A DNA stretch of 64,000 bases from Oricola indica. GTDB taxonomy: Bacteria; Pseudomonadota; Alphaproteobacteria; Rhizobiales; Rhizobiaceae. The stretch lies in NCBI RefSeq assembly GCF_019966595.1, contig NZ_JAINFJ010000003.1, forward strand, positions 1 through 64,000, written 5' to 3'. Below are positions 45,243 to 53,190 of this stretch, piece by piece (within the stretch, counting starts at the first letter, position 1; each line of letters starts with the position of its first letter). Under the pieces are notes generated by a model that made no database searches, was not told where the DNA came from, and was given only the letters and a program-made list of their open reading frames with translations. The position numbers and the translations under genes are program-made.

Positions 45243-45449
45243 ATGCAGACTGGTACAGTTAAATTCTACAACGGCCAAAAGGGCTTTGGCTTCATCACTC
45301 CGGAAGATGGCGGCAAGGACGTCTTCGTCCACATCAGCGCGCTGGACCGCGCCGGCATGGGTGGTCTCGTCGAAGGCCAGAAAGTCGGCTTCGAGCTGGA
45401 AAGCGGACGCGATGGCCGCACCAATGCGGCAAACCTTCAGGCTCTCTGA
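45243..45449 (+). CDS. cspA: Cold-shock protein (CspA family)
   Basis: A 68-aa single-stranded nucleic-acid-binding protein acting as an RNA chaperone. RNP1 KGFGFIT is at 13-19 and RNP2 DVFVHIS at 26-32. It starts MQTGTVKFYN; an open frame upstream is leader. Its transcript ends at the strong terminator at 45515, so the 79-aa gene beyond is mostly separate. Confidence 0.97.
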   Translation: MQTGTVKFYNGQKGFGFITPEDGGKDVFVHISALDRAGMGGLVEGQKVGFELESGRDGRTNAANLQAL

Positions 45450-45514
45450 TTTTGCGCATGGTCCCGGACATCCGCCGTCTCACGATGCCGATGTCCGGAA
45501 CCTGACGTCTTATG

Positions 45515-45541
45515 AAGCGGGGAATGATCCCCGCTTTTTTT
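45515..45541 (+). terminator. Intrinsic terminator of cspA
   Basis: AAGCGGGG (45515-45522) pairs perfectly with CCCCGCTT (45529-45536) around AATGAT and runs into seven Ts. Confidence 0.92.
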
Positions 45542-45558
45542 GTTTCGGAGAGACCCCA

Positions 45559-45798
45559 ATGTCCACTCATCGATTCGCATTTGGCGACATCGTTTCCATC
45601 CAGGGCCGAGCGCTCGTAAAACGCCCCGAGTCCTTTGAAGTCGTGGCCTTGATGCCGCCCCGTGACGGAGTCGTTCAGTACCGGATCAAGAGCGACAGCG
45701 AGCAGTTCGAGCGCGTCGTCCGGGAAGACGACCTCGCGCTTTCATTTGACGGCCATCCGGCCGAAAACACCAATTTCGCCGCGCAACCGCGGAACTGA
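45559..45798 (+). CDS. Conserved small hypothetical protein, 79 aa
   Basis: A 79-aa protein beginning MSTHRFAFGDIVSIQGRAL. GGAGAG lies 8 bases before the ATG. It looks like a small beta-barrel: FGDIV...QYRIKSDSEQFERVV has the alternation of an SH3-like domain. Small proteins of this type sit beside cspA in many Hyphomicrobiales. No known function. The gene lies just past the cspA terminator and before rpsU. Confidence 0.78.
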   Translation: MSTHRFAFGDIVSIQGRALVKRPESFEVVALMPPRDGVVQYRIKSDSEQFERVVREDDLALSFDGHPAENTNFAAQPRN

Positions 45799-45831
45799 TC
45801 GGCGCGAAGCGTCGCAAAGAAGGGTATCGCC

Positions 45832-46086
45832 ATGCAGGTTCTCGTCCGGGACAACAATGTCGATCAGGCTCTCCGGGTCCTGAAGAAAAAGATGCAGCGC
45901 GAGGGCTTGTTCCGCGAATTGAAGGCCCGCCGCTCCTACGAAAAGCCGTCGGAAAAACGCGTTCGCGAGAAGCAGGAAGCCGTTCGCCGCAGCCGCAAGG
46001 CAGCACGCAAGCAGGCACAGCGAGAAGGCCTGATACCCGGGCCGAAGCGCAAGCCGCGCCCGACGGACCGTCCCTCCGCCCGGTAG
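45832..46086 (+). CDS. rpsU: 30S ribosomal protein S21
   Basis: An 84-aa basic ribosomal protein. It begins [22 protein letters not shown] without the last residues, the S21 signature, and contains [21 protein letters not shown]. The C-terminal 35 residues are an Arg/Lys-rich tail as usual in the order. In this group rpsU is often a neighbour of cspA. A further small basic protein gene follows after 8 bases. Confidence 0.95.
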   Translation: MQVLVRDNNVDQALRVLKKKMQREGLFRELKARRSYEKPSEKRVREKQEAVRRSRKAARKQAQREGLIPGPKRKPRPTDRPSAR

Positions 46087-46094
46087 ATTTCACC

Positions 46095-46328
46095 ATGCGA
46101 TCGACAAAGCAGACCCTGTTCAAGCCGACGCGGGCGGAATCCAAACTGTCCACGACCGACACGGCGGCTCGGCTGATCGTTCGCAAGGAGACCGAAGCCA
46201 GGTCTGAAAAATCCCGTCGCCTCCGCGAAATGCGGCTGGCGAAGGAAGCCGCACTTCCCGATGAAACGGCCGCTCCCGCGAAAACCGGCAAAAAGAAAGC
46301 CCGGCCTACGCGCCGCGCTGCCGGGTAA
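46095..46328 (+). CDS. Small basic protein, 77 aa, unknown
   Basis: A 77-aa protein of very high Lys/Arg content (KKKARPTRRAAG at the end), with an almost continuous helical middle (TAARLIVRKETEARSEKSRRL). It follows rpsU by 8 bases and is surely cotranscribed, so a ribosome- or RNA-associated role is a reasonable guess. No domain recognised. Confidence 0.75.
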   Translation: MRSTKQTLFKPTRAESKLSTTDTAARLIVRKETEARSEKSRRLREMRLAKEAALPDETAAPAKTGKKKARPTRRAAG

Positions 46329-46376
46329 CGCTACGCGTCCCGTACAGGCCTCGGCCGACGATACGGCGAAAATCAG

Positions 46377-46640
46377 CTAAAAATCGTCCCTTGAAAGGAC
46401 ATAGACGGACCGTCGCCCGTGGCCATAGGCATTTCGGGCAGCGCCATGGATCACCTCCAGTTTCGAGGTGAACACGGTCATATAGTCGGTTTCGCCGTGT
46501 TTTCCGTCATAGCCCTCCTCGAAAAACGCGTCGAGATCGATGCGGAACGAGACGGCTTGCGATCCGTCATGCGCGACGAAACGCATCTGTCGGCGCGTGT
46601 GGTCGAAGTAGCTCATGTCCTCCAGGAAGCACAGTGTCAT
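46377..46640 (-). CDS. DUF1488 family protein
   Basis: An 87-aa protein. It begins MTLCFLEDMSYFDHTRRQMR and continues FVAHDGSQAVSFRIDLDAF, matching DUF1488, a family of small alphaproteobacterial and betaproteobacterial proteins with no known function. It lies downstream of the 44-aa gene in the same direction. Confidence 0.8.
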   Translation of the reverse strand: MTLCFLEDMSYFDHTRRQMRFVAHDGSQAVSFRIDLDAFFEEGYDGKHGETDYMTVFTSKLEVIHGAARNAYGHGRRSVYVLSRDDF

Positions 46641-46671
46641 TGTGCGTCCTGGCGCGACGGATCCCGATCCG

Positions 46672-46806
46672 TCATTTCTTTCCTGCGGAAGGCGTAACGG
46701 ACTTGAACGGCGTTAAGCTGCCCATCGCGGGCACAGCCTCTTTGACCGGCTTTTTCTGTTTTGGTTTTCGAAGCTCGCGGTTCCCGCGTTTCTGGCCCTT
46801 TGCCAT
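46672..46806 (-). CDS. Conserved 44-aa Lys-rich protein
   Basis: A short gene between DUF1488 and the 92-aa gene. The translation begins MAKGQKRGNRELRKPKQKKP and ends VTPSAGKK before TGA. GGGA lies about 8 bases upstream of the ATG. Proteins beginning MAKGQKR with a similar tail occur next to DUF1488 genes in Hyphomicrobiales from memory. Composition is dominated by Lys and Arg, so nucleic-acid binding is possible. Function unknown. Confidence 0.7.
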   Translation of the reverse strand: MAKGQKRGNRELRKPKQKKPVKEAVPAMGSLTPFKSVTPSAGKK

Positions 46807-46838
46807 GATCGTTTTCCCGTCGGTTTGAGTGTGTGAAA

Positions 46839-47117
46839 TCAATCGGCGCCAGCGGCCACCCGCTCGCGGTCGAGTTCCAGCGCCGCGTTCAGTTCCGCGT
46901 AATCGATCGGCACCATTTGCTGGCTGCTCGATCCGTGTTTCGGCAGGGGGAGATAGATGAATGCGGCTGTGCGTTGCCAGGCGATCCAGCTCAGCCCTTC
47001 GATGATCTCGTCATCCTCGGCGATGCTGTATTCGCCTGCCGGCTGAACGCCATCGACCCCGCTCAGCGAGAAGGGATAATGGAAGGAAACGATGGAATGG
47101 CGGGTTCGGGTATGCAT
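46839..47117 (-). CDS. Conserved hypothetical protein, 92 aa
   Basis: A 92-aa protein beginning MHTRTRHSIVSFHYPFSLSG, with an acidic middle (SIAEDDEIIEGLSWIAWQRT) and an aliphatic C-terminal helix. It is the upstream gene of a minus-strand group with the 44-aa and DUF1488 genes. No named family is recognised; proteins like it recur beside DUF1488 in rhizobia. Confidence 0.72.
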   Translation of the reverse strand: MHTRTRHSIVSFHYPFSLSGVDGVQPAGEYSIAEDDEIIEGLSWIAWQRTAAFIYLPLPKHGSSSQQMVPIDYAELNAALELDRERVAAGAD

Positions 47118-47417
47118 CGACGCTCCTGCATTGCGGCAATCCGCATTGGTCGCATCGTCAGTCGCCGATGCTGCGCAGGAAATCGGGTTACGCCGCTCCC
47201 ATCCTGATGGTGGGCGGTGCTTGTCGCGGATAAGGGGACACCATGGTCCCTCATTGAGGCTTATTGGAGGCGGGTTCGGACGAATTCGGCACCTGTATTC
47301 AGGCCCGATGAACGCGACCGGGGTCTTTTCGCCCGCGTTGCGCGGTGGGCATTTCGAATCTTGTAAATCGCGGCGTGGAAACCGCCCGCGCGTCGCGGGC
47401 GGCTCCGCCTGCGTTTC
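47118..47417. other. Intergenic region with hairpin, no gene seen
   Basis: This 300-base gap lies between the 92-aa gene and dodecin, both leftward. It probably holds the promoter of the 92-aa gene and, at its right end, the dodecin terminator hairpin at 47382-47402. No coding potential was found. Confidence 0.5.
47382..47402 (-). terminator. Probable dodecin terminator
   Basis: CCGCCCGCG and CGCGGGCGG form a perfect 9-bp stem with a CGT loop, 15 bases past the dodecin stop. Only three Ts follow on the minus strand. Confidence 0.55.
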
Positions 47418-47618
47418 CTACTCGGTGAGCACGAAGCTGACCTTCATGTTGACCCGATACTCGTCAACCTTGCCGTCGGTGACCCGGGCCTTGACGTCCT
47501 GGACCCAGACCTGTTCGACATTCTTCAAGGTTTCGGAAGCGCGCGCGACGCCATTCTCGATCGCGTTCTCGATGCTGGAACCGGATGCATTGATTTCGGT
47601 GATACGTGCAACTGACAT
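47418..47618 (-). CDS. Dodecin family flavin-binding protein
   Basis: A 66-aa protein that forms a hollow dodecamer storing flavin or related cofactors. The full-length pattern is visible: VARITEINASGSSIENAIEN, then VEQVWVQDVKARVTDGKV and YRVNMKVSFVLTE, with the flavin-stacking Trp in VWVQD. It is a single gene with its own terminator. Confidence 0.93.
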   Translation of the reverse strand: MSVARITEINASGSSIENAIENGVARASETLKNVEQVWVQDVKARVTDGKVDEYRVNMKVSFVLTE

Positions 47619-47828
47619 GTTTTCCTCCTGTGTCTATGAAGACCAATGAAGGAGGAAGCCGAACGTTCCACGCCGCGTGCGACATTCGGACGGCCGCGCG
47701 TCAACCGTTCCCGAGTATCTTCTCCATCTCCTTACGTGCCTTACTTCTCGCCTTTTTGGAGAAGGTGGATGCGGGCATTCCGTGAATGACCGCAGACGGA
47801 TGAGATGTCTCTTGTATGTCTCAGAACA

Positions 47829-49553
47829 TTAGTCATCAGTGACCTCTTGGGGCACTGGTGGTTGGATTTGCGCGAGGCGCTCCGCTATGCCCCAGTGGCT
47901 CACCCTGTACTTATTGAGAGCGTTCTCCTGCGCTATTTGTTGAAGAGCATTATCTGTTTTGCGCATTATCTCGACATTGAAGGCGTCGGGATTTGCTAGA
48001 TTGTTGTATTGTGTAAGCGCTCTACGCATAACTCGGAAATCTTGACCTTTGTGATATTTTAACACGCGGATATACTCTTCTACCGCAAGTCCAGCCAATC
48101 GTTCTGTGATGCTTCTGTCGTGACCGTTGTCCGCGAGCAATAAAAAGAGTTCGTCGATTGATGGTGACGGTTTATGTTGCTCTTGTAGCGCCAAGAGTTT
48201 TTCCTCGATGTCAGAGTCGAGGCGGGTCCCGAACAGCTCGAAATCGCTGAAGTCATAGGCGTTTTCGACGTCCGCCCGTGCCTCAAGGTAAGCATCCAGA
48301 AGCTTATCGCCACGGTCTTTCCGGTCTACAGCGCGAAACATGTTCACTACCGCTATTAAGTCACTGAGGGAGTAAAACTTTGCGTTGGCGAGAATGCAAC
48401 TTTCGAAGCGCTTCACATGCCCGTCAATATCCTCATCGAAGACATTGTGGAACTCCCCCCATGTATTACGAAGTTGTAATGCAGCCATATCCATTTCTAT
48501 CCGTTGATTTAATTCAACGGCATTCTTATCGATGGCTTCCTTGGTGAAGTATCCATCTTCGATTCCCTTCAATATTTCCAAATCAAACTCGTCGGTATGG
48601 CTATACCCATACTCAGCAATGAGCTTGATCCACCCCTGCTCTTGAGAATTGAGCTTACCATTTTGATCGTCCACATAGTCTGAAAAGACCCCTTTTCTGC
48701 GAACTAGGAAGTCCTTGCTTGGCGCAAATTCCGGCTGCAAGTGACACCACCCCATCAGTACAATTGTATTTGCGACACTCTGGAAAACGCCGTACTCGTA
48801 CTGCTTCAAAAGCGGTTCGATTTGTTCCACGAAGTAGTACAGTTTCCGGATGACGCGGACGTTGTCGATACCCAGCTTGGTTGTCCGTTCACGCACTAAT
48901 TCCTTAAGTTCGTCGGTTCCATCCAACGCCTTTAGTGCGATTTCTGCACTGTCCTCCGCTGTTGGACTAAAGCGCAGATTGACGTCTACGACCTTCTCCA
49001 AGTAGTTTTCAAACTGGTTTCTGTCGTCCAGAGACTCGTCATTCAACAGCATAACCACCTTGCAGTTGCGGTCTTCGCGAAGCTGCGAAACTAGTCCGAG
49101 GACATCGGCACTCCGAAGGCCGTCACCCTTGCGCTCCAAGTCATCGATGCAAATAATGCGGTTTCTCACCAGCATATACATGACGGCCACGCCAGCGCTG
49201 GTGTAATTTTCTCCGAGAAACTTTCCGGCCAAGCCGCCGAGCTTCAGAAGGCCGGGAAATGCGTTTTTGACATAGGACTCAACGTTCTCGAAGTCGAATG
49301 CCCTACCAACTTGTTCAATTTCAATAGATTGATGGATTATCTCTTGCTTGAGATCATTTAGACTGTTTACGCCAAAAAGCGACACATAAGCATATTTGCC
49401 TCGAGAAACTTTCTTGCTAGCGACAGCATCCTTGAGCACTTCATGCCAATTGTAGGTTTTACCTGTCCCCCAATTTCCGCGAATACACAACACTTCGGCC
49501 GCCTCTGCTTCGAGAAAGCGTGCGGCTTGAGCTTTTACATTTTCGACCGACAT
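47829..49553 (-). CDS. KAP-like P-loop NTPase
   Basis: A 574-aa protein. Walker A GNWGTGKT lies at 26-33 and Walker B IICIDDLER around 133-141, followed by SQLREDRNCKVVMLLND, all as in KAP-family P-loop NTPases. The remaining 400 residues are helical and without a known motif. No transmembrane insert is obvious, unlike many KAP proteins; a short hydrophobic patch at 115-130 (SAGVAVMYMLV) precedes Walker B. Base composition is much more A/T-rich than in the neighbours and the gene stands alone, which argues for recent acquisition. Defence or plasmid-exclusion roles are known or suspected for relatives. Confidence 0.82.
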   Translation of the reverse strand: MSVENVKAQAARFLEAEAAEVLCIRGNWGTGKTYNWHEVLKDAVASKKVSRGKYAYVSLFGVNSLNDLKQEIIHQSIEIEQVGRAFDFENVESYVKNAFPGLLKLGGLAGKFLGENYTSAGVAVMYMLVRNRIICIDDLERKGDGLRSADVLGLVSQLREDRNCKVVMLLNDESLDDRNQFENYLEKVVDVNLRFSPTAEDSAEIALKALDGTDELKELVRERTTKLGIDNVRVIRKLYYFVEQIEPLLKQYEYGVFQSVANTIVLMGWCHLQPEFAPSKDFLVRRKGVFSDYVDDQNGKLNSQEQGWIKLIAEYGYSHTDEFDLEILKGIEDGYFTKEAIDKNAVELNQRIEMDMAALQLRNTWGEFHNVFDEDIDGHVKRFESCILANAKFYSLSDLIAVVNMFRAVDRKDRGDKLLDAYLEARADVENAYDFSDFELFGTRLDSDIEEKLLALQEQHKPSPSIDELFLLLADNGHDRSITERLAGLAVEEYIRVLKYHKGQDFRVMRRALTQYNNLANPDAFNVEIMRKTDNALQQIAQENALNKYRVSHWGIAERLAQIQPPVPQEVTDD

Positions 49554-49713
49554 TGGATTGCCTCAAATGAACGGGTATCTCACTGCTATTTCATACATCC
49601 TATAGCATGAGGCACCCAGGAATACCGGCTGACAGACGAAGTTCACCCTTTTCTTATCCACCGCCCCGCCCCTGCCCTTAGCCTGATCCGTCAAACGCAA
49701 AGGACGGCTTCAC

Positions 49714-50415
49714 GTGGACTGGGCAGGCGCAATCGATCGGAATCTGGACGACCTACTGGCGGTCGTCGCGCGCCTGTTCGCGATGGCCGGCATCCGGTCC
49801 GGGCGTTCGGTCATCATGATGCCGCGCTATCTGCGCATTCGCGTGCTGGCGATGCTGCGTCCCGCCGAATTCGCCGCGCGCAGGCTGATCGCCATCGCGG
49901 CATGCAAGCTGGTGACGGTGACCGCGCGTCGAGCCGAGAATCGCGGGCAATGCCCATCCAAGGCCGAGGATGACTTGCGCGAGGAAGCATCGCGGCCAAT
50001 CGCCAAGACCGCTCCAATCGGCTCCCTCTCCGCCTTCCCCCTGTTCGATCCGATCAAACCCTACCGCTATCCCTGGCTTGAGGACGGCGAGAGCGACGAC
50101 GAAGCCAAGCTGCCACGCGACAACGGACTTCGCCCGGACGATCCGGTCGATGCGCGCACGCTCTGCCGGCGCATCATCAGGCTGGAGCAGGCATTGCAGG
50201 ATCTGGAAACCCACGCCAAACGCCTCGCCCGCTGGCGCGCGCGGCGTGACAGATTGTGGTCTTCATCCGCAGATCGGCCCCATCTGAGGCCCCGGCGATT
50301 CAGCCCGATCCGGCCGGGAAGACCGCCGGGCTGGCGAAAGCGTCCGAAAACGCCGGTCGCCGAAGTTCTGAAGGAGTGCGACGCGCTTGCCCGCGACGCG
50401 TGGAACACGTCGTGA
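49714..50415 (+). CDS. Conserved hypothetical protein, 233 aa, Arg-rich
   Basis: A 233-aa protein that starts at GTG, with AAGGA 9 bases upstream. The N-terminal half has a hydrophobic stretch (DDLLAVVARLFAMAGI); the C-terminal half is Arg-rich (RRDRLWSSSADRPHLRPRR) and ends in a helix (VLKECDALARDA). Its codon use fits the host. No family recognised, though similar proteins seem common in the order. It lies before ctaA and is convergent with it. Confidence 0.65.
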   Translation: MDWAGAIDRNLDDLLAVVARLFAMAGIRSGRSVIMMPRYLRIRVLAMLRPAEFAARRLIAIAACKLVTVTARRAENRGQCPSKAEDDLREEASRPIAKTAPIGSLSAFPLFDPIKPYRYPWLEDGESDDEAKLPRDNGLRPDDPVDARTLCRRIIRLEQALQDLETHAKRLARWRARRDRLWSSSADRPHLRPRRFSPIRPGRPPGWRKRPKTPVAEVLKECDALARDAWNTS

Positions 50416-50481
50416 CCCGTCCCACCATCAGACCAATTCAATCCGCCTTTTCGACAAGCGCGGAAACGACGACGCATGCCT

Positions 50482-50541
50482 CCCTCCTTTTCCTTCGCCC
50501 CGCCTGCGGGGAAAAGGTGGCCCGAAGGGCCGGATGAGGGG
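50482..50541. repeat. Palindromic intergenic repeat-like element
   Basis: Two hairpins sit side by side: CCCCGCCTGCGGGG (50498-50511) and GGCCC-GAA-GGGCC (50519-50531), flanked by CCCTCC and GAGGGG. The layout resembles short palindromic elements scattered between genes in many rhizobial genomes. Only one copy is in this window. It lies between the convergent 233-aa gene and ctaA and may also end transcripts. Confidence 0.55.
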
Positions 50542-50560
50542 CATGGCGCGGCGTGCCGTC

Positions 50561-51697
50561 TCAGTCCCGCACGCCGACCATGTCCAGCCGATGCGGCGTG
50601 CCGTCGGAGAGCGGCAACGGGCCTTTCAGGCCGCGCCAGTGGGCGACGGCGAAGCCGAGCACAACCAGCGCCGTTCCCTGGTGCAGCAGTGCCCAGCCGA
50701 GCGGCACATAGGTCAACAGCGTGACGATGCCGAACACCGCCTGCAGGGTCACCAGTGCGAACAACAGCACCGCGCGGCGCGCATGGGTCGAGCCCGGCGC
50801 GTGGCGCAGCGACGCGATCATGTGCATGCCCGCCGTCAGCCAGACGACATAGGCGAAGGTGCGATGGGTGAACTGGATGATTGCCGGCGTGTCGAAGACA
50901 TTGCGCCAGCCGAGCGCGGCGTCCCATTGCGAGGCCGGGAAGAAGCCGCCATCCATGGTCGGCCAGGAGTTGAAGACCAGACCGGCATCAAGCCCCGCGA
51001 CCAGCGCACCGAGATAGATCTGGAACAGCACCATCAGCGCCAGGACCGCCGCCATGCGGTCCGAGCTGTCCGTCGGCTTCAGATCGGAGGCATGCGGCGC
51101 GATCAGCCGCGCCACCCACACGATGCAGGCGATGATGATGCTGGCCACCGTCAGATGGACCGCGAGCCTGTAGTGGCTCACATCCACCCGCTCGACCAGC
51201 CCCGAGGAGACCATCCACCAGCCGATGAAGCCCTGGAAGCCGCCAAGGCCGAGAATGCCCAGCAGCGGCAGCTTTATGCGGCCGTCGAGACGGCCCGTCG
51301 CCCAGAAGAAGGCCAGCGGCAGGGCGAAGACGAGACCGACGCCGCGCGCCAGCAGCCTGTGGCCCCATTCCCACCAGAAAATGAACTTGAACTCGTCGAG
51401 CGACATGCCCTTGTTCACCTGCTCATATTCGGGAATCTGGCGATACTTGGCGAGTTCTTCCTGCCACTGCGCTTCGCCGATCGGCGGGATAACGCCGTGG
51501 ATCGGCTTCCATTCGGTGATCGAGAGGCCCGAATCCGTCAGGCGCGTCGCGCCGCCGACGATCACCAGCGCCACGAGCATCAGCAGCATGACGTAGAGCC
51601 ACGCGCGGACCTGGGCGCGATTGCGCAATTCGCGCGTGTGCGCGTCGAGGGAGAGCGGCCGGCCGCTCCCGGTTGTGGTCAGTGTGGTGTCTGTCAT
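50561..51697 (-). CDS. ctaA: Heme A synthase (COX15/CtaA family)
   Basis: A 378-aa inner-membrane enzyme that oxidises a methyl group of heme O to give heme A for cytochrome c oxidase. Eight hydrophobic segments are visible, with the heme-ligating histidines in WEWGHRLLARG, SHYRLAVHL, QFTHRTFAY and LLHQGTAL. GATRLTDSGLSITEWKP near the N-terminus is diagnostic. The long extramembrane loop between segments 1 and 2 is of the COX15 type. It is a single gene on the minus strand. Confidence 0.95.
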   Translation of the reverse strand: MTDTTLTTTGSGRPLSLDAHTRELRNRAQVRAWLYVMLLMLVALVIVGGATRLTDSGLSITEWKPIHGVIPPIGEAQWQEELAKYRQIPEYEQVNKGMSLDEFKFIFWWEWGHRLLARGVGLVFALPLAFFWATGRLDGRIKLPLLGILGLGGFQGFIGWWMVSSGLVERVDVSHYRLAVHLTVASIIIACIVWVARLIAPHASDLKPTDSSDRMAAVLALMVLFQIYLGALVAGLDAGLVFNSWPTMDGGFFPASQWDAALGWRNVFDTPAIIQFTHRTFAYVVWLTAGMHMIASLRHAPGSTHARRAVLLFALVTLQAVFGIVTLLTYVPLGWALLHQGTALVVLGFAVAHWRGLKGPLPLSDGTPHRLDMVGVRD

Positions 51698-51829
51698 GTG
51701 CTATGCCTGTCTGCGAGACACATAAATCCACTCCCGGCGCATGAAAAGCGGCTGAATGCCGCATGGGCGGGATTGGTTTTGGTGGCCGGAATGCTACATA
51801 GCCCGCCTGTCGACAAAGAAACACGTCCA

Positions 51830-52054
51830 ATGCCCCACCGTCTGAAAAAATTCATCGGCATGCTGATCCTGGTGGCCCTCGTGGTGATCTACGCGCTGGT
51901 CGCGACCACCGTCGCGACGTATCGCCTCGCCGAGAGCCCCTGGTACATCCATCTCGCCTTCTTCGCGCTGTCGGGTCTCGTCTGGGTCCTGCCGGCGATG
52001 GGCGTGATCAGCTGGATGGAGCGCAAGCCGAAGGGCGGCGACGCTACACGGTGA
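51830..52054 (+). CDS. DUF2842 family small membrane protein
   Basis: A 74-aa protein with two transmembrane helices (LILVALVVIYALVATTVAT and AFFALSGLVWVLPAMGVISW) and a basic C-terminus. This matches the alphaproteobacterial DUF2842 family of unknown role. Its last 11 bases overlap the 3' end of the convergent deacetylase gene. It lies divergent from ctaA. Confidence 0.88.
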   Translation: MPHRLKKFIGMLILVALVVIYALVATTVATYRLAESPWYIHLAFFALSGLVWVLPAMGVISWMERKPKGGDATR

Positions 52055-53099
52055 CGAAGGTGCGGCCGCAATTGGCCGCCGGCACGGTTATGCCGCTCAG
52101 CATGGTCTCGACATAACGAAGCCGCTGGTAGTAGCCGTTGACCGAGATACGCGGCAGCGCGAGCAGATTGTCGCCATGGGCGGGCCGCAATACCCCGTGC
52201 CGGGTGGTCACTGCGGTGGTGAACCCCGCCTCGCCCGCCAGTTCCACCTCGCGCGGGCCGACAGAGACGGCATTGCCGTAGGGATAGGCCATGTGACGCG
52301 GCCGCTCCCCGAGCTTGTCGCCGATGACGTCGGCGGCGCGGGCGATCTCGTCGGCGGCGCGGTCGCGCTCCAGCCGGCGCAGGTGGTAGTGGTTCATCGT
52401 GTGCGCACCGATCGTCGCCAGCGGGTCGTCGGCCAGTCCCCGCAACTCTTCCCAGGTAAGCAGCGCCTCGCGCCGGTGTCCGTCCGCGTCGATCCCGTAG
52501 GTCACGCACAGGGACTGGACCAGTTCGCGCATGGCGTCCTCTTCGATCACCCGCGAACCGTACTCCACCAGGTGGCCGAAGGCCTTATACTTCTGCGCAG
52601 GCGTCACGCAATCCAGCGTGACCGGTCCGGAGGGTGAGCCATATGTCAGCGTGTCGTTGTTCTCGATGATGATCTGGAGCAGTTCCCACCACAAGTCGCT
52701 TGTTCCGTCGGTCAGCCCCGGCGCGATATGAATCGCGTATGGCACGCCAAACTGCCGGAACACGGGTGCGGCGTGGTGAAGATTGTCGCGGTATCCGTCG
52801 TCCAGCGATACCGCAAGGAACCGCTCGTCCGCGTGGCCAGCCTTCAGCCGGTCGGCCGCCTCGTCCATGGAGACGAAACGCGCGCCCCGCTCCTGCAGCG
52901 CCTCGATCAGGTCTGCAAGGAAAGCCGGATCGACATGCAGTTCCCGGTTGAGCAGCACTTCGTCGCTGCGCGGGTGGACATGATGCAGCATCAGGATCGC
53001 ACCGACGCCGCCGAGCACGGGGTCCAGCAGCCCGGACAATCCGCTGTACCGTGCGCCGTTCATGAAGGCCTTGCGCATAAAGGTTTTGATAACCGACAT
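52044..53099 (-). CDS. Polysaccharide deacetylase (NodB-type)
   Basis: A 351-aa carbohydrate deacetylase. Motif 1 is SLDDGY with Asp100-Asp101; motif 2 is HTMNH with metal ligands His233 and His237; a further motif HMAYPYGN follows. It probably removes acetyl groups from a cell-surface or exopolysaccharide sugar. The start is uncertain: MSVIKTF at 53099 lacks a good ribosome-binding site, and the frame is open further upstream to MSQSF near 53190, which would overlap the divergent acyltransferase start. It begins the exopolysaccharide region. Confidence 0.87.
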   Translation of the reverse strand: MSVIKTFMRKAFMNGARYSGLSGLLDPVLGGVGAILMLHHVHPRSDEVLLNRELHVDPAFLADLIEALQERGARFVSMDEAADRLKAGHADERFLAVSLDDGYRDNLHHAAPVFRQFGVPYAIHIAPGLTDGTSDLWWELLQIIIENNDTLTYGSPSGPVTLDCVTPAQKYKAFGHLVEYGSRVIEEDAMRELVQSLCVTYGIDADGHRREALLTWEELRGLADDPLATIGAHTMNHYHLRRLERDRAADEIARAADVIGDKLGERPRHMAYPYGNAVSVGPREVELAGEAGFTTAVTTRHGVLRPAHGDNLLALPRISVNGYYQRLRYVETMLSGITVPAANCGRTFVTV

Positions 53100-53190
53100 C
53101 GAATTGTTGATTTCTGCTCTGCCCGGACCGGTCGCGACGAAGGGATTTCGAAACCCGACCCTGTTAGTCCTGCCATCAAAGGATTGAGAC

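Noticed and set aside
47701-47778. A 25-aa open frame beginning MPASTFSKKARSKARKEMEK
   Set aside because: It is very short, lacks a clear ribosome-binding site and lies at the edge of the KAP insertion. It may be a remnant of a truncated gene but cannot be supported as a gene.
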